Positions 24,597-34,459 of a stretch of DNA of 64,000 nt are shown here, piece by piece. Both the position numbers and the translations under genes were made by a program. Within the stretch, counting starts at the first letter, position 1; the number at the start of each line of letters is the position of its first letter. The stretch is from an uncultured Fodinibius sp. Lineage in GTDB: Bacteria; Bacteroidota; Rhodothermia; Balneolales; Balneolaceae. Location of the stretch: positions 248,001 to 312,000 of the forward strand of contig CAJXMW010000005.1 in NCBI GenBank assembly GCA_913056235.1. Reading direction: 5' to 3'. The notes under the pieces were generated by a model. It made no database searches and was not told the origin of the DNA. It saw only the letters and a program-made list of their open reading frames with translations.

Positions 24597-24776
24597 CTTG
24601 TTGTGCTTTATGTTCAAGGAAAATGAATATGAGATGCGGCTTCCGATCCATATAAACCTTTCTGACGCCGTTTCCAGAAATTGATGAGCCACAGCCATGC
24701 TATCCCAGCTGCTGATGGATATAGCAATCCTGAAAACAGTCAGTGGAAAATTAGAACTGGATCGGAATGTAAGGGG

Positions 24777-25304
24777 CTATGTAACTTGCGGAGGTTGCGT
24801 AAGCGGTGGGGCAGTCCACGTTTTTACCTGGAAGGAATACAGGCTGCGTATCGAAGCAATAAAGGGATGAACAACCTTGGGATGTTGATGATGCCCCCTA
24901 AACAAGGATTTGAGCAGGCGATGAAATGCTTGCCGCTGTTTTCTCCTTTTGGGATTATGGTTCATCTGATCGTCAACGATGTTGTTCAGCTTGTTAACGA
25001 CCTTTGTTTCGGCTGTATCGCGGTAGCAATAGCACCAAGTCTGCTCGCCGTGGGACTCTTTCCTAACGACATCATACATCGTGCCCGAGTAGCGAAGCTC
25101 ATCAGACCCCAAAAACTGCCAAGACGGATTGGCCTCCTCATCCGATAATTTGATAAGTGTCAGTTCGCTGTCTGGCAATTCGGATATCAGGTGGTGCTTT
25201 ACTCGATATCGCACCTGCAATTGTTGAAGTTTGAAAATCACAAGGCACCCCAGCGACTGGAAAAAGAATACTAGCGCCAGCAATATGGATATCGTTTTAC
25301 GCAT
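24777..25304 (-). CDS. Single-pass membrane or secreted protein preceding the TonB receptor
   Basis: The protein has 175 residues from ATG 25304, the start that gives a signal-anchor (RKTISILLALVFFFQSLGCLVIF). The frame also opens 34 codons earlier. The rest is soluble and likely periplasmic, with a SDEEANPSWQFLGSDELRY stretch and a basic, His-rich C-terminus (about 130-160) that could bind metal. It lies 180 bases upstream of the TonB receptor on the same strand, so a role in the same uptake system is likely. No family recognised with confidence. An overlapping + strand frame (24681-25148) is rejected. Confidence 0.7.
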   Translation of the reverse strand: MRKTISILLALVFFFQSLGCLVIFKLQQLQVRYRVKHHLISELPDSELTLIKLSDEEANPSWQFLGSDELRYSGTMYDVVRKESHGEQTWCYCYRDTAETKVVNKLNNIVDDQMNHNPKRRKQRQAFHRLLKSLFRGHHQHPKVVHPFIASIRSLYSFQVKTWTAPPLTQPPQVT

Positions 25305-25440
25305 AAAGCGATTTAAAAATGGGATGTCTCGTTGTTTTAAATAATAAGGGACTTTCCCCAATACTGCACCTAACATCTTATCCCTGCACTCAATAATCAA
25401 CTCCAATATTGCAAAGCCTTGTATAGAATATATCTAAGAG

Positions 25441-25467
25441 AAAAAGCCCTTGCGTCGTGCAAGGGCT
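25441..25467 (-). terminator. Rho-independent terminator of the aldo/keto reductase gene
   Basis: A 9-bp stem AGCCCTTGC/GCAAGGGCT (25445-25453 and 25459-25467) with a 5-base loop. On the minus strand it is followed by five T. It lies 57 bases after the reductase stop. The stem sequence is the same as in the two terminators near tRNA-Gly (26948 and 27310). Confidence 0.85.
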
Positions 25468-25523
25468 TTGGTGAAATATAATCGGATCTTGGATATCAAG
25501 TTAAGCTAAAGCAATAAGTCAAC

Positions 25524-26612
25524 TTACTCTTCCATCGGCAATTTTTTAAATCGAAGGTCTTCCCAGGGACCGCCATCTTCAAACTTTTGCGGCTCTAGCG
25601 TGCGAGCCCGGGGATCCTCAGCTTGGGCCTGCTGCTTAACCATCCACCGCGGATAGGGAATACCGGGATCGGATACCTCGTCAAGCAGGTCGATATCTTC
25701 ATCATCAAGCTCAAGGTCAACTGCTTTGATGTTGTCTTCTAGGTGCTCCAGCTTTCGGGCAGCAATAAGCACACTGCTGATGTTATCGCGGGAAAGCGTC
25801 CAGGCCAGTGCTGTCCGCGCCGGGCTCACGCCGTGCTTGTCACCTACCTTCTTAAGGGCATCTACGATCTCAAATCCTTTGTCAACATCGAAAGGAACAA
25901 ACTGACCGGCTTCGGCAAAACGGGTTCCCTCGGCGGGCGGATTATCGCGATCGTACTTACCAGCTAAGAAACCTCCTGCCAGCGGACTCCAGACGATGAT
26001 GCCCAAGTCGTGATAATCTGCAAATGACATAAATTCATTTTCCAGGTCACGTCCTACAAGGCTGTAGTACATCTGAGCGGTGATATATTTTTCGAGTCCC
26101 TGGCGCTCCTGGAGTCCCAATGCAGTGGCCGCCTGCCACGCCATATAGTTACTAAGTCCAATATAGCGGACCTTACCTTGTCGGACGAGATCGTCGAGCG
26201 CCCGCAATGTTTCTTCCAGCGGCGTGTAGGGATCCCAGCTGTGCATCTGGTAGAGATCGATATAATCTGTTTGCAGGCGCTTTAAGCTGGCTTCAACCTC
26301 CCGCATGATATTGACGCGCGTAGCACCGCTGTGGTTGATATTATCATCCATCGGCAAGCGACATTTGGTAGATATAACCACATCTTCGCGTTTACCTTTA
26401 AGTGCATTGCCCAACAATTTCTCGCTTTCACCCAGGCTGTACACATCGGCAGTGTCGATATAATTAATGCCATGATCCAAGGCAAAATCGACCATTTCGT
26501 TGGTCTCTTTTTGTCCCAGTCCGCCCATCTGCATGTCTTCGCCGAACTGCATGGTGCCAAGGCCCACTTCACTGACAATTAATCCACTATTTCCCAGCTT
26601 TCTATATTTCAT
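25524..26612 (-). CDS. Aldo/keto reductase
   Basis: The protein has 362 residues, a complete (beta/alpha)8 AKR. Present are GTMQFGEDMQMGG near the start, NYIDTADVYSLGESE (catalytic Asp and Tyr, about 49-63), VISTKCRLP with the catalytic Lys, and DLYQMHSWD with the catalytic His (about 123-131). The C-terminal NADPH-binding part includes SSVLIAARKLEHLEDN. It would reduce carbonyls with NADPH; the substrate is unknown. An acidic 25-residue C-terminal extension follows the usual domain. It stands alone, with its own terminator. Confidence 0.92.
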   Translation of the reverse strand: MKYRKLGNSGLIVSEVGLGTMQFGEDMQMGGLGQKETNEMVDFALDHGINYIDTADVYSLGESEKLLGNALKGKREDVVISTKCRLPMDDNINHSGATRVNIMREVEASLKRLQTDYIDLYQMHSWDPYTPLEETLRALDDLVRQGKVRYIGLSNYMAWQAATALGLQERQGLEKYITAQMYYSLVGRDLENEFMSFADYHDLGIIVWSPLAGGFLAGKYDRDNPPAEGTRFAEAGQFVPFDVDKGFEIVDALKKVGDKHGVSPARTALAWTLSRDNISSVLIAARKLEHLEDNIKAVDLELDDEDIDLLDEVSDPGIPYPRWMVKQQAQAEDPRARTLEPQKFEDGGPWEDLRFKKLPMEE

Positions 26613-26895
26613 AAATCCTTTAGTCTATTTTCGTTAACTCTTTCTTGCTGTTACAATAAACAAATCTATACTGTTTGCATTCACTACGCTAATTAAAAAT
26701 TCATTAGAGGATAAATCCAATCGTAACAATAAAAATCCTATGCTATTTAGGTAGCTAAAATCTGTTCCTGAAACTAAAGATACTGAAACTCCGAATGCTC
26801 AGAACACGGCAAGTCAGCATGACATGAACAGGTAATGGACTTTTAGCTAATCCAAATAGAGGTTTGAGAGGTAGATATTAAGAAAGGTGTGTGTC

Positions 26896-26928
26896 AACCC
26901 TGAAAGGGTTCGGAACCCTTTCAGGGTT
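26896..26928. repeat. Perfect 15-bp inverted repeat in a gene-free stretch
   Basis: AACCCTGAAAGGGTT (26896-26910) and its exact complement AACCCTTTCAGGGTT (26914-26928) are separated by 3 bases. There is no T-run next to it, so it is not a typical terminator. It could be a REP-like intergenic repeat. The rest of 26613-26895 holds no gene that I can support. Confidence 0.7.
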
Positions 26929-26936
26929 AATGAAGC

Positions 26937-26989
26937 AAAAATAAAAAAGCCCTTGCAAAAACTTGCAAGGGCTCAAACTGAGCGGGAGA
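26937..26989 (-). repeat. 53-bp direct repeat copy 1: tRNA-Gly terminator plus tRNA 3' end
   Basis: Identical to 27299-27351 over 53 bases. It contains a terminator (stem AGCCCTTGCA/TGCAAGGGCT, 26948-26957 and 26964-26973, T-rich on the minus strand) and the last 9 bases of tRNA-Gly. It ends the minus-strand transcript after the GIY-YIG gene. Its presence on the far side of that gene shows a duplication of the tRNA 3' flank. Confidence 0.9.
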
Positions 26990-27034
26990 TCCCGAACCAT
27001 CGGGACGACCTGCTCGTTGCCAACGAGCAGGCTA
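26981..27034 (-). pseudogene. Partial, degenerate tRNA-Gly-like 3' half
   Basis: Read on the minus strand this stretch keeps the order of a tRNA 3' half. An anticodon-like arm comes first (CTGCTCG...CGAGCAG with loop-like TTGGCAA), then a T-arm-like hairpin TCCCGA-TGGT-TCGGGA, then an intact 3' acceptor end and terminator. The 5' half is absent and the T-arm lacks the TTCAAT loop, so it is not a working tRNA. It resembles the intact tRNA-Gly at 27343-27414 position by position. Its first bases overlap the stop of the GIY-YIG gene. Confidence 0.6.
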
Positions 27035-27295
27035 CTGCCATTCATTACCATCACCTGCAATTAACTTTTCAATAAATTGCCGGCTCTTCTGTTGTTTAAT
27101 AAAATTCTCCCATTTAATCGCTTCGGTCTTCGTCTCGAATCCTTTGCAATATTTTATAACCCAAGGCTCACCCGACTTCGTTGAGGGAACAGTTCCATTG
27201 TTATGACGCTGTAAGCGTTTCTTGACTCCCACCGATGTATACCCGGTATAATACTGATCGCTCGATTCGCTATATAAAATGTAAGTATGATACAT
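27032..27295 (-). CDS. Small GIY-YIG nuclease-family protein
   Basis: The protein has 87 residues, a single GIY-YIG domain of the UPF0213/YhbQ size class: HTYILYSESSDQYYTGYT (GIY-YIG motif variant, about 3-20), Arg and His in KKRLQRHNNG (about 25-34), catalytic-type Glu in EAIKWENFIK. There is no DNA-binding addition. It sits exactly between an intact tRNA-Gly (upstream) and a degenerate tRNA-Gly half (downstream), with a 53-bp duplicated terminator on both sides. Cellular function is unknown; its position suggests insertion or mobility at the tRNA. The start is 3 bases from the upstream terminator's T-run and has no visible ribosome site. Confidence 0.85.
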   Translation of the reverse strand: MYHTYILYSESSDQYYTGYTSVGVKKRLQRHNNGTVPSTKSGEPWVIKYCKGFETKTEAIKWENFIKQQKSRQFIEKLIAGDGNEWQ

Positions 27296-27298
27296 ATA

Positions 27299-27351
27299 AA
27301 AAATAAAAAAGCCCTTGCAAAAACTTGCAAGGGCTCAAACTGAGCGGGAGA
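27299..27351 (-). repeat. 53-bp direct repeat copy 2: terminator and 3' end of tRNA-Gly
   Basis: Second copy of the repeat at 26937-26989. It holds the terminator of tRNA-Gly (stem 27310-27319/27326-27335, T-rich tail on the minus strand) and the last 9 bases of the tRNA. The GIY-YIG gene lies between the two copies. Confidence 0.9.
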
Positions 27352-27414
27352 CCGGAATTGAACCGGCGACCTTCTCGTTGGCAACGAGATGCTCTACCGC
27401 TGAGCTACTCCCGC
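27343..27414 (-). tRNA. tRNA-Gly (anticodon GCC)
   Basis: A complete 72-base cloverleaf including discriminator T: acceptor GCGGGAG/CTCCCGC, D-arm with AGCTCAGCGGTAGAGC, anticodon arm TCTCG-TTGCCAA-CGAGA (anticodon at 27382-27380), T-arm GCCGGTTCAATTCCGGT. CCA is not encoded. A terminator lies 8 bases downstream. Its 3' 9 bases and terminator are duplicated 362 bases away. Confidence 0.95.
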
Positions 27415-27551
27415 TAATAAATCAAAGAACCGAAAGGCATTTACTGTTAGTGCCTTTCAAAGAGTCCCAAATATAAGGTCATTTACCTATACATTTCAAC
27501 ACTAATTTCTATTTTTGTCTACTTTTCTTTCCCTCGGGAAACATTCAAAAA

Positions 27552-28010
27552 CTACTGCCGAATCTTCTCTAGCACATCGGCTGATTCAATCTGATCAGCA
27601 ATCGCATCTTGGTCCGGAAGCGTCGGACGATCGCGATAGCGATTTACGACACACAAAAAGCCAAGCTTTTCGCCGCGGTCGGCATGAAACTGATGCAACG
27701 TCTCAGGTGCAATATAAACCACATCGTGTAACGACAGCTCGTGCAGAGAATCATCCAAAATAACGGTGCCAGAACCACGAATAATGATCACGGAGTGGGG
27801 ATGACGATGATACTCAAACGAAGTATATCCGCCGGCTTCTACTTCAAAATAGCGCGTCTGGAATGTTAATGCTTGTTCATCAGGTTGTTCGCCCAGCAAC
27901 GAGTAACGGTGGACTCCTTTGTAGCAACTCGTATCATCCTTATACTCCTTACGAGCAACCGAATCCCACTGGTAGTTCGAGCACTTAATGACTTTTGATT
28001 CTCCAGACAT
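27552..28010 (-). CDS. Cupin-domain protein paired with a RuBisCO-like protein
   Basis: The protein has 152 residues with one cupin barrel. Motif 1 is EVEAGGYTSFEYHRHPHSVIIIRGSG-like (two His and a Glu-type position, about 55-80) and motif 2 is DVVYIAPETLHQF (about 94-106), giving a likely metal site. It starts 3 bases after the stop of the RuBisCO-like gene, so the two are an operon. In Rhodospirillum rubrum a RuBisCO-like isomerase and a cupin act together in the methylthioadenosine-isoprenoid shunt. The same job is possible here but not shown by the sequence. Confidence 0.75.
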   Translation of the reverse strand: MSGESKVIKCSNYQWDSVARKEYKDDTSCYKGVHRYSLLGEQPDEQALTFQTRYFEVEAGGYTSFEYHRHPHSVIIIRGSGTVILDDSLHELSLHDVVYIAPETLHQFHADRGEKLGFLCVVNRYRDRPTLPDQDAIADQIESADVLEKIRQ

Positions 28011-28013
28011 TCG

Positions 28014-29129
28014 CTACCCTCCTGCTTGCCTTAGTTTATTCTGAAATTCTTTTGATGCAGCCTCAATTCCATCGGGATGCTCATATAAACTACCTCCAAT
28101 AAGAAACGTAATATTCTTCCCGTAATCATTCATCCACTGTTCGACGGAATCCAGTTTGATGCCGCCTGCAGGCATGGGAAATGCTTTTTTAAATGGAGAA
28201 TGATTTTGGGTAGCGGCCTTATTGATTCCCTGACAATCTTCGGCACTCAAAGAAAAACGTCCCCCCTTATTGGGATAAATCACAAAGTCGGCACCAAGGG
28301 CCCGCCACAACTGTCCATATAAGAAATCAGGACTCAACCCCCGATCCCCATTGGTTGTCAATCCCCCCGAAAAAGCCGGGTGCGCAATAATGGGCAGCCC
28401 TATATCCAACTGCGCCAGCCGATGCATGGTTTCCAGTCCAGCGATATGGGGACACAGTAACACGCCATCGGCGCCTTGTTCAGCCGCACGTTTATAGCGA
28501 TCGACCGTTTCGGAGGCAAAAGCGGTGATATTGGGATAGTAATGTGAACGATTTCCCGTATCGTCGCCTGCACGATCTACAGCGGATACGCAGGCTTCCA
28601 GGCGTTCTTCGAAAGGAGCAAACTCCTGATCGGCCAGTCCGTGATCATCTTTAATGACATCAATGCCTCCCTTGGAAAAGTAGTAGGCTAACTCAGCTAG
28701 TTCATCAGACGAACTACCCAGTGGTTTAAGGGCTGTTGCCGAAAGAGGTCTTTGCTGTATGTTGTACTGTTGGCGTATATTTTTAATACCAGCGGCGGGA
28801 CCTTCAAAAACATCTGGACACAATACTTCCCAGTCGGCAGATATTATTCTAATACCTGGTTGTAACGAGATGTTGCCGTACAGTATATTTAAGAACTGCG
28901 AAATATCATTCCCGATATTGGCCAACGGCCAAGTTATGACCACTTCGTATAAGTGTTCACCAATCTGATCCGAGCTGACCGGCTTGCCAACAACTTTCTC
29001 CTGCACCTCTGAACTTAGCACGCCGCGGGGAAGTTCAGCCGTCTGCTCAATGCATATCCCTTCGATCTTCTCGTCGATCTGCTCATCATCCTGAACAGAA
29101 ACACGGTATGTTATATCGAAGGTGTTCAT
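28014..29129 (-). CDS. RuBisCO-like protein (form IV family)
   Basis: The protein has 371 residues with the RuBisCO large-chain layout: alpha/beta N-terminal domain (about 1-115) and a barrel. Barrel motifs are recognisable: RPLSATALKPLG (Lys175-type region), GGIDVIKDDHGL (the GxDFxKDDE motif with His for the usual Glu), IAHPAFSGG, PMPAGGIK and FLIGGSLYEHP. Because the KDDE motif and several flanking residues are altered, true CO2 fixation is unlikely. Form IV members are enolases, isomerases or decarboxylases of sugar phosphates. A good ribosome site (GAGGT) supports ATG 29129. The cupin gene follows. Confidence 0.85.
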   Translation of the reverse strand: MNTFDITYRVSVQDDEQIDEKIEGICIEQTAELPRGVLSSEVQEKVVGKPVSSDQIGEHLYEVVITWPLANIGNDISQFLNILYGNISLQPGIRIISADWEVLCPDVFEGPAAGIKNIRQQYNIQQRPLSATALKPLGSSSDELAELAYYFSKGGIDVIKDDHGLADQEFAPFEERLEACVSAVDRAGDDTGNRSHYYPNITAFASETVDRYKRAAEQGADGVLLCPHIAGLETMHRLAQLDIGLPIIAHPAFSGGLTTNGDRGLSPDFLYGQLWRALGADFVIYPNKGGRFSLSAEDCQGINKAATQNHSPFKKAFPMPAGGIKLDSVEQWMNDYGKNITFLIGGSLYEHPDGIEAASKEFQNKLRQAGG

Positions 29130-29250
29130 AATTATACCTCAAAAATATACTGCTGTAAATCCCGTAGGGTTTCCCTACTTAAAAAATTAACAGCTTTAAC
29201 GGATTCAACCTCATAGAAATAAGAACACTGTGGATTTATTGTTTCTAGTT

Positions 29251-30576
<1,326 letters not shown>

Positions 30577-30592
30577 TTAAATTTGAGTTGAA

Positions 30593-30940
30593 TTATTCGT
30601 CCTCGGAATATGATTCTACCGCTTCTTCAAGCGACTTGTAATGATTGAAGACGGTAATCAGTTTCGTCACAACCAACAGGCTTTCTATCTTATCGGTAGG
30701 ATTGGCTATTCGCAGGTCGCCCCCGGCTTTGCGCATAGTTGTCAGCCCACCGATCAGCATTCCAAGACCCGAGGAGTTCATAAATTTAACTTTGCCTACA
30801 TCGGCAACGATATTGGTCTTGTCTTCCTCGATAAGCTCATGTAGTTTCTCATTCAACTTCACGGCATCGGGGCCACCCATTACATTGCCTTTAAACTCAA
30901 TTACAACACAATTATATCGCTCGGATACATTAAAATTCAT
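30593..30940 (-). CDS. STAS-domain anti-anti-sigma factor (SpoIIAA/RsbV-like)
   Basis: The protein has 115 residues with a single STAS domain. The phosphorylatable Ser lies in FMNSSGLGMLIGG (about 53-65), as in SpoIIAA and RsbV. The family works by partner switching: the unphosphorylated form binds an anti-sigma kinase. No kinase or phosphatase partner is encoded beside it. It ends 53 bases before a terminator and starts 36 bases after secF, so it may also be on the secDF transcript. Confidence 0.9.
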   Translation of the reverse strand: MNFNVSERYNCVVIEFKGNVMGGPDAVKLNEKLHELIEEDKTNIVADVGKVKFMNSSGLGMLIGGLTTMRKAGGDLRIANPTDKIESLLVVTKLITVFNHYKSLEEAVESYSEDE

Positions 30941-30976
30941 CTTGAATCTCCTGTTGATTAGAATTAGGAGTTAAAA

Positions 30977-31888
30977 TTAAGTGCTTTCTAGTCGGCGATT
31001 CAGCTCCACGACCATTGAACTGGCAACAAACAACGAGCTATAAGTACCAATAATAACGCCGAGCATCAAGGCAAACGAGAAGCCTTTCAAAACCTCCCCG
31101 CCAAATATAAATAGAATGGTTACTACAAAAAAGGTAGTAATCGAAGTAATGACGGTACGGCTGAGCGTATCATTCAGGCTCTTGTTAACCATCTGGTCGT
31201 GGTCCATGGTTTTATACAGTAATTTATTTTCCCGGATACGGTCAAAAACAACTACTGTATCGTTTAGCGAATACCCTACAATAGTCAGGAAGGCGGCAAT
31301 AATCGCCTGGTCGATCTGCATACTGAAGGGGGCAATATCCGAGAAGAAGGTGAAGACCCCGACCACAATAAGAACATCATGGAATAGCGCGGCAACCGCA
31401 CCGGCCGAATAGGTCCATTTCTTAAACCGAATCAGGATGTAGATAAAGACCACAATCAACGCAAATATAATGGCGTTGAGGGCCCCCCGTTTGAGATCTT
31501 CGGCAAAGCGGGCACCTACAATGTTGGTCTTTATGACCTCCGCCGAATTATCGGGATAAAGTTTAGTGACCGTCTCCATGATAGTAGACTGAACTACTGA
31601 TATCTCCTCCGAATTATCCGTACGGATAAGAATATCCCGCGGCGAACCAAAACGCTTGACCACCGGTGTGCCACCAAGTGGCTCCGTAAGCTCACTTCGG
31701 ATATCCAGCACATCTACCGGCTGCTCAAATTCAAGGACAAACTCTTGACCACCCTTGAAGTCGATACCGTATTGTAAGCCTTTTGTGAAAATTCCAATAA
31801 TGGAAACCACAAGCAAAATGCCGGAAACAACGTAGGCGATCTTGTGGCCTTTCAGAAAGTTAAAATCAGGTGTTTCGAACCATCTCAT
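30977..31888 (-). CDS. secF: Protein-export membrane protein SecF
   Basis: The protein has 303 residues with six membrane segments and the SecF signature near the N-terminus (YGIDFKGGQEF, about 40-50). The fourth to sixth segments contain IVGYSLNDTVVVFDRIREN (about 204-222), the family hallmark. With SecD it drives protein translocation using the proton gradient. It lies 37 bases downstream of secD on the same strand. Confidence 0.97.
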   Translation of the reverse strand: MRWFETPDFNFLKGHKIAYVVSGILLVVSIIGIFTKGLQYGIDFKGGQEFVLEFEQPVDVLDIRSELTEPLGGTPVVKRFGSPRDILIRTDNSEEISVVQSTIMETVTKLYPDNSAEVIKTNIVGARFAEDLKRGALNAIIFALIVVFIYILIRFKKWTYSAGAVAALFHDVLIVVGVFTFFSDIAPFSMQIDQAIIAAFLTIVGYSLNDTVVVFDRIRENKLLYKTMDHDQMVNKSLNDTLSRTVITSITTFFVVTILFIFGGEVLKGFSFALMLGVIIGTYSSLFVASSMVVELNRRLEST

Positions 31889-31925
31889 AATTAAAGTCCC
31901 TTAGTCTAAAGTTGAATTTCTTGAA

Positions 31926-33740
31926 TTAACCGAAGCTGATTTCTGCGGATCGGTCGCGCGTCAGGTAATCGACTACCACGCGGGTAATCACAATCGCGCT
32001 GAACAGTGAAGCCGCAATACCGGCCATCAGCGTAACGGCAAAACCTTTAATCGGTCCTACCCCAAAGCTATAAAGGATGATACCCACGAAGAAGGTAGTC
32101 ACGTTGGCATCCATAATAGCACTCATGGCATTGGAATATCCGCCCTCAATGGCGGCGCGGAGAGTCTTGCCGGCTCGCTGCTCCTCCCTGATTCTGTCAA
32201 AGATCAGGACGTTTGCATCGACGGCCATACCGATGGTCAACACAATTCCTGCAATACCAGGTAAAGTGAGTGTGGCCTTGAAGGCCGCCAAAATACCGAG
32301 TATAAAAATGATATTTAGCAACAGTGCCAGGTCAGCAATCGCTCCGCCAGTCTGGTAGTAAACAATCATAAAGATAGCCACAATTACCAGCCCAATAAGC
32401 GTGGAGTAAAATCCAGCCTGGATCGATGCTTCACCAAGCGTAGCACCTACTGTTCGTTCTTCGATAATCTCGAGCGGCGCGGGCAATGCACCGGAAAGCA
32501 GAATATTTACCAAGTCTTCGGCTTCAGTGACGCTTTCCAAGCCGGAAATAGATGACCGCCCGTTGGATATCTTGGTCTCCACATTAGGATATGAATACAC
32601 ATATCCATCCAGCACAATAGCGATAGGCTTGCCGATGTTGGCTCCGGTAATACGAGCCCAGCGGCGTGCACCTTCGGCATTCATGTTCATCGAAACGCGG
32701 GGCTGATTCGTTGCCTGATCAAAATTAACGCTGGCCTCTGAAATTACTTCACCAGTTAACTCAATTTCTGATCGTACCCCAATAAGCTCAAACAGTTCGC
32801 CCTGCTGGGTCTCCTGGAAAGGCGTTGCGCCCCACATAAACACAATGTTGCGTGGAATCAGCTTTTGCACTTCGGGACGCTGCAGTAACTCATTAACGCG
32901 GGCAGTATCACGTCCGGTGGCATATCCCAACACGTAAGGTGAACGTCCCCGCGTATTAAGAACCTCGAGCAATGGATTCTGTTGGGAGGCCTGTTGTGCT
33001 GTATCGGAGGTATCAGACGCTACCTTATCGTAGTAGTTGACAATTCGCTCCTGGGCGTTATTAATTTGATCAGGTTGCCCCACTAAGCGAAATTCGAGAC
33101 GAGCCGTCCCTTTCAACAGATCGCGAATACGTTGTTTATTGGCCACACCGGGCAGCTCTACAACCACTCGGTTATCACCCTGGGTAAAAATAGCAGGCTC
33201 GGTAACGCCATAACGGTCAACGCGGGTTCGGATAATTTCCTTGGCCCGGTCAACGGCAGAATCGCGCTGCTTTTTAAGATACGATTTAATCTCTTCGTTC
33301 GAGGATCGACGTGTAATGTCTTCGGCATCTGAACGATAGTAGCGGCTCAGACGACCATCAGGATAGCGTTGCTCAAATTCCTGGACCATCTCGTTAATGA
33401 AATCAGTATCATTTTGACGAGACTTTCGTTGGGCGACATCGATAACATTTATCAGTGTACTGTCGGCATTTTGACCGGCTAACTCTTTCAAGAACTTTGC
33501 TGTTCCCACTTCAAGAGTAACGTGCATACCACCCTGCAGATCGAGCCCCAGCGACAGTGAATTTTGCCGCAAATTTTGCAGGCGCTGCGCATTTTCTTGG
33601 CGGTACTCCACTTTTTCTGCCTCAGGCAAATTCTCTATATAATTCTGCTCCAACATGTTAACTGCCGTCGGCCACAAGTAGTAAATCGAGATTGCCAGAA
33701 AGGCGACAATAAATCCTATTTTTGTTCCATTACCTTTCAT
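31926..33740 (-). CDS. secD: Protein-export membrane protein SecD
   Basis: The protein has 604 residues. The first membrane segment (about 8-25) is followed by LGLDLQGGMHVTLEV (about 64-78). A large periplasmic P1 domain (about 80-420), longer than in Escherichia coli but usual for FCB bacteria, comes next. Five more membrane segments contain TIGMAVDANVLIFDRIREE (about 510-528). It forms the SecDF complex with the downstream product. Confidence 0.97.
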   Translation of the reverse strand: MKGNGTKIGFIVAFLAISIYYLWPTAVNMLEQNYIENLPEAEKVEYRQENAQRLQNLRQNSLSLGLDLQGGMHVTLEVGTAKFLKELAGQNADSTLINVIDVAQRKSRQNDTDFINEMVQEFEQRYPDGRLSRYYRSDAEDITRRSSNEEIKSYLKKQRDSAVDRAKEIIRTRVDRYGVTEPAIFTQGDNRVVVELPGVANKQRIRDLLKGTARLEFRLVGQPDQINNAQERIVNYYDKVASDTSDTAQQASQQNPLLEVLNTRGRSPYVLGYATGRDTARVNELLQRPEVQKLIPRNIVFMWGATPFQETQQGELFELIGVRSEIELTGEVISEASVNFDQATNQPRVSMNMNAEGARRWARITGANIGKPIAIVLDGYVYSYPNVETKISNGRSSISGLESVTEAEDLVNILLSGALPAPLEIIEERTVGATLGEASIQAGFYSTLIGLVIVAIFMIVYYQTGGAIADLALLLNIIFILGILAAFKATLTLPGIAGIVLTIGMAVDANVLIFDRIREEQRAGKTLRAAIEGGYSNAMSAIMDANVTTFFVGIILYSFGVGPIKGFAVTLMAGIAASLFSAIVITRVVVDYLTRDRSAEISFG

Positions 33741-33832
33741 AATAAATCATTTTGAAAATTTAAGAATTGAATTCATTGAAAAACAGGCTCCAGCCATATG
33801 CAGAGCCTAAAACAGTCGGCAAGAAGAAAAGC

Positions 33833-34375
33833 CTATGGAGCACCTATTGCAATGCCCCCTACCATTGGAACCACATTTTTAGAAACCGTCATGCAGTTGA
33901 TCGGCAATATATCAGATATCAGACAAGGCAAAGCTGCTGGCTGTGTCCCGACTGATGAAAAGCTACCTGTACCCGCTTTATCAAAAGTTGCCGGCACAAA
34001 CAACTTGGCAAGATGTTGAGTGGGTATACTGGCCATTGCATTTTCAGTCTGGAATTGGCTCCATTCGATAAGCAACAGCTGATAGATATGCTGTGATGCG
34101 GTCGACTCCGTAAAGGAAAAGGCAAAATCTTCGTTATTGCGACTAACAATTTGTGAAGCTTCCTTAATAGTATTCCCTAAATGACCGGCCTGACGCAAAT
34201 CATTAAGCTGCTGCAAATCCAAGCCATCTGATGATTTGGCCATCGTGCTGAGCCAGTTGGCAAACGCCAGTGACGACTGGTTTGCCTGAGCAGGCTGCGC
34301 CAAGTACAGGCTGAATCCGGTTAGTACCAGAACAGTAACTGCAATACGTGCTATGTGTGTGCGGAGTCGATTCAT
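33833..34375 (-). CDS. Secreted protein of unknown function
   Basis: The protein has 180 residues. A Sec signal peptide (about 1-32, RIAVTVLVLTGFSLYLAQPAQA before a likely cleavage) is followed by a soluble helical region and a C-terminal Pro/Gly-rich stretch with two Cys (PALPCLIS and PINCMT) that could form a disulfide. No family recognised. It lies between secD (92 bases) and two small membrane proteins on the same strand. Confidence 0.7.
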   Translation of the reverse strand: MNRLRTHIARIAVTVLVLTGFSLYLAQPAQANQSSLAFANWLSTMAKSSDGLDLQQLNDLRQAGHLGNTIKEASQIVSRNNEDFAFSFTESTASQHIYQLLLIEWSQFQTENAMASIPTQHLAKLFVPATFDKAGTGSFSSVGTQPAALPCLISDILPINCMTVSKNVVPMVGGIAIGAP

Positions 34376-34459
34376 TTAGGAGCGGAAAATAGGGAGAAAG
34401 TAACAGCGGGACAAATGGTTTCTACAGGAATAAGAGCGGTCTCATCACTCGGTTATCTG

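Noticed and set aside
24681-25148. 155-residue + strand ORF opposite the gene before the TonB receptor
   Set aside because: It overlaps the minus-strand gene 24777-25304, which has a good signal anchor and lies in line with the receptor. The + frame has no motif or ribosome site.
27154-27384. 76-residue ORF overlapping tRNA-Gly
   Set aside because: It translates the tRNA and the GIY-YIG gene in another frame; typical false ORF over a tRNA.
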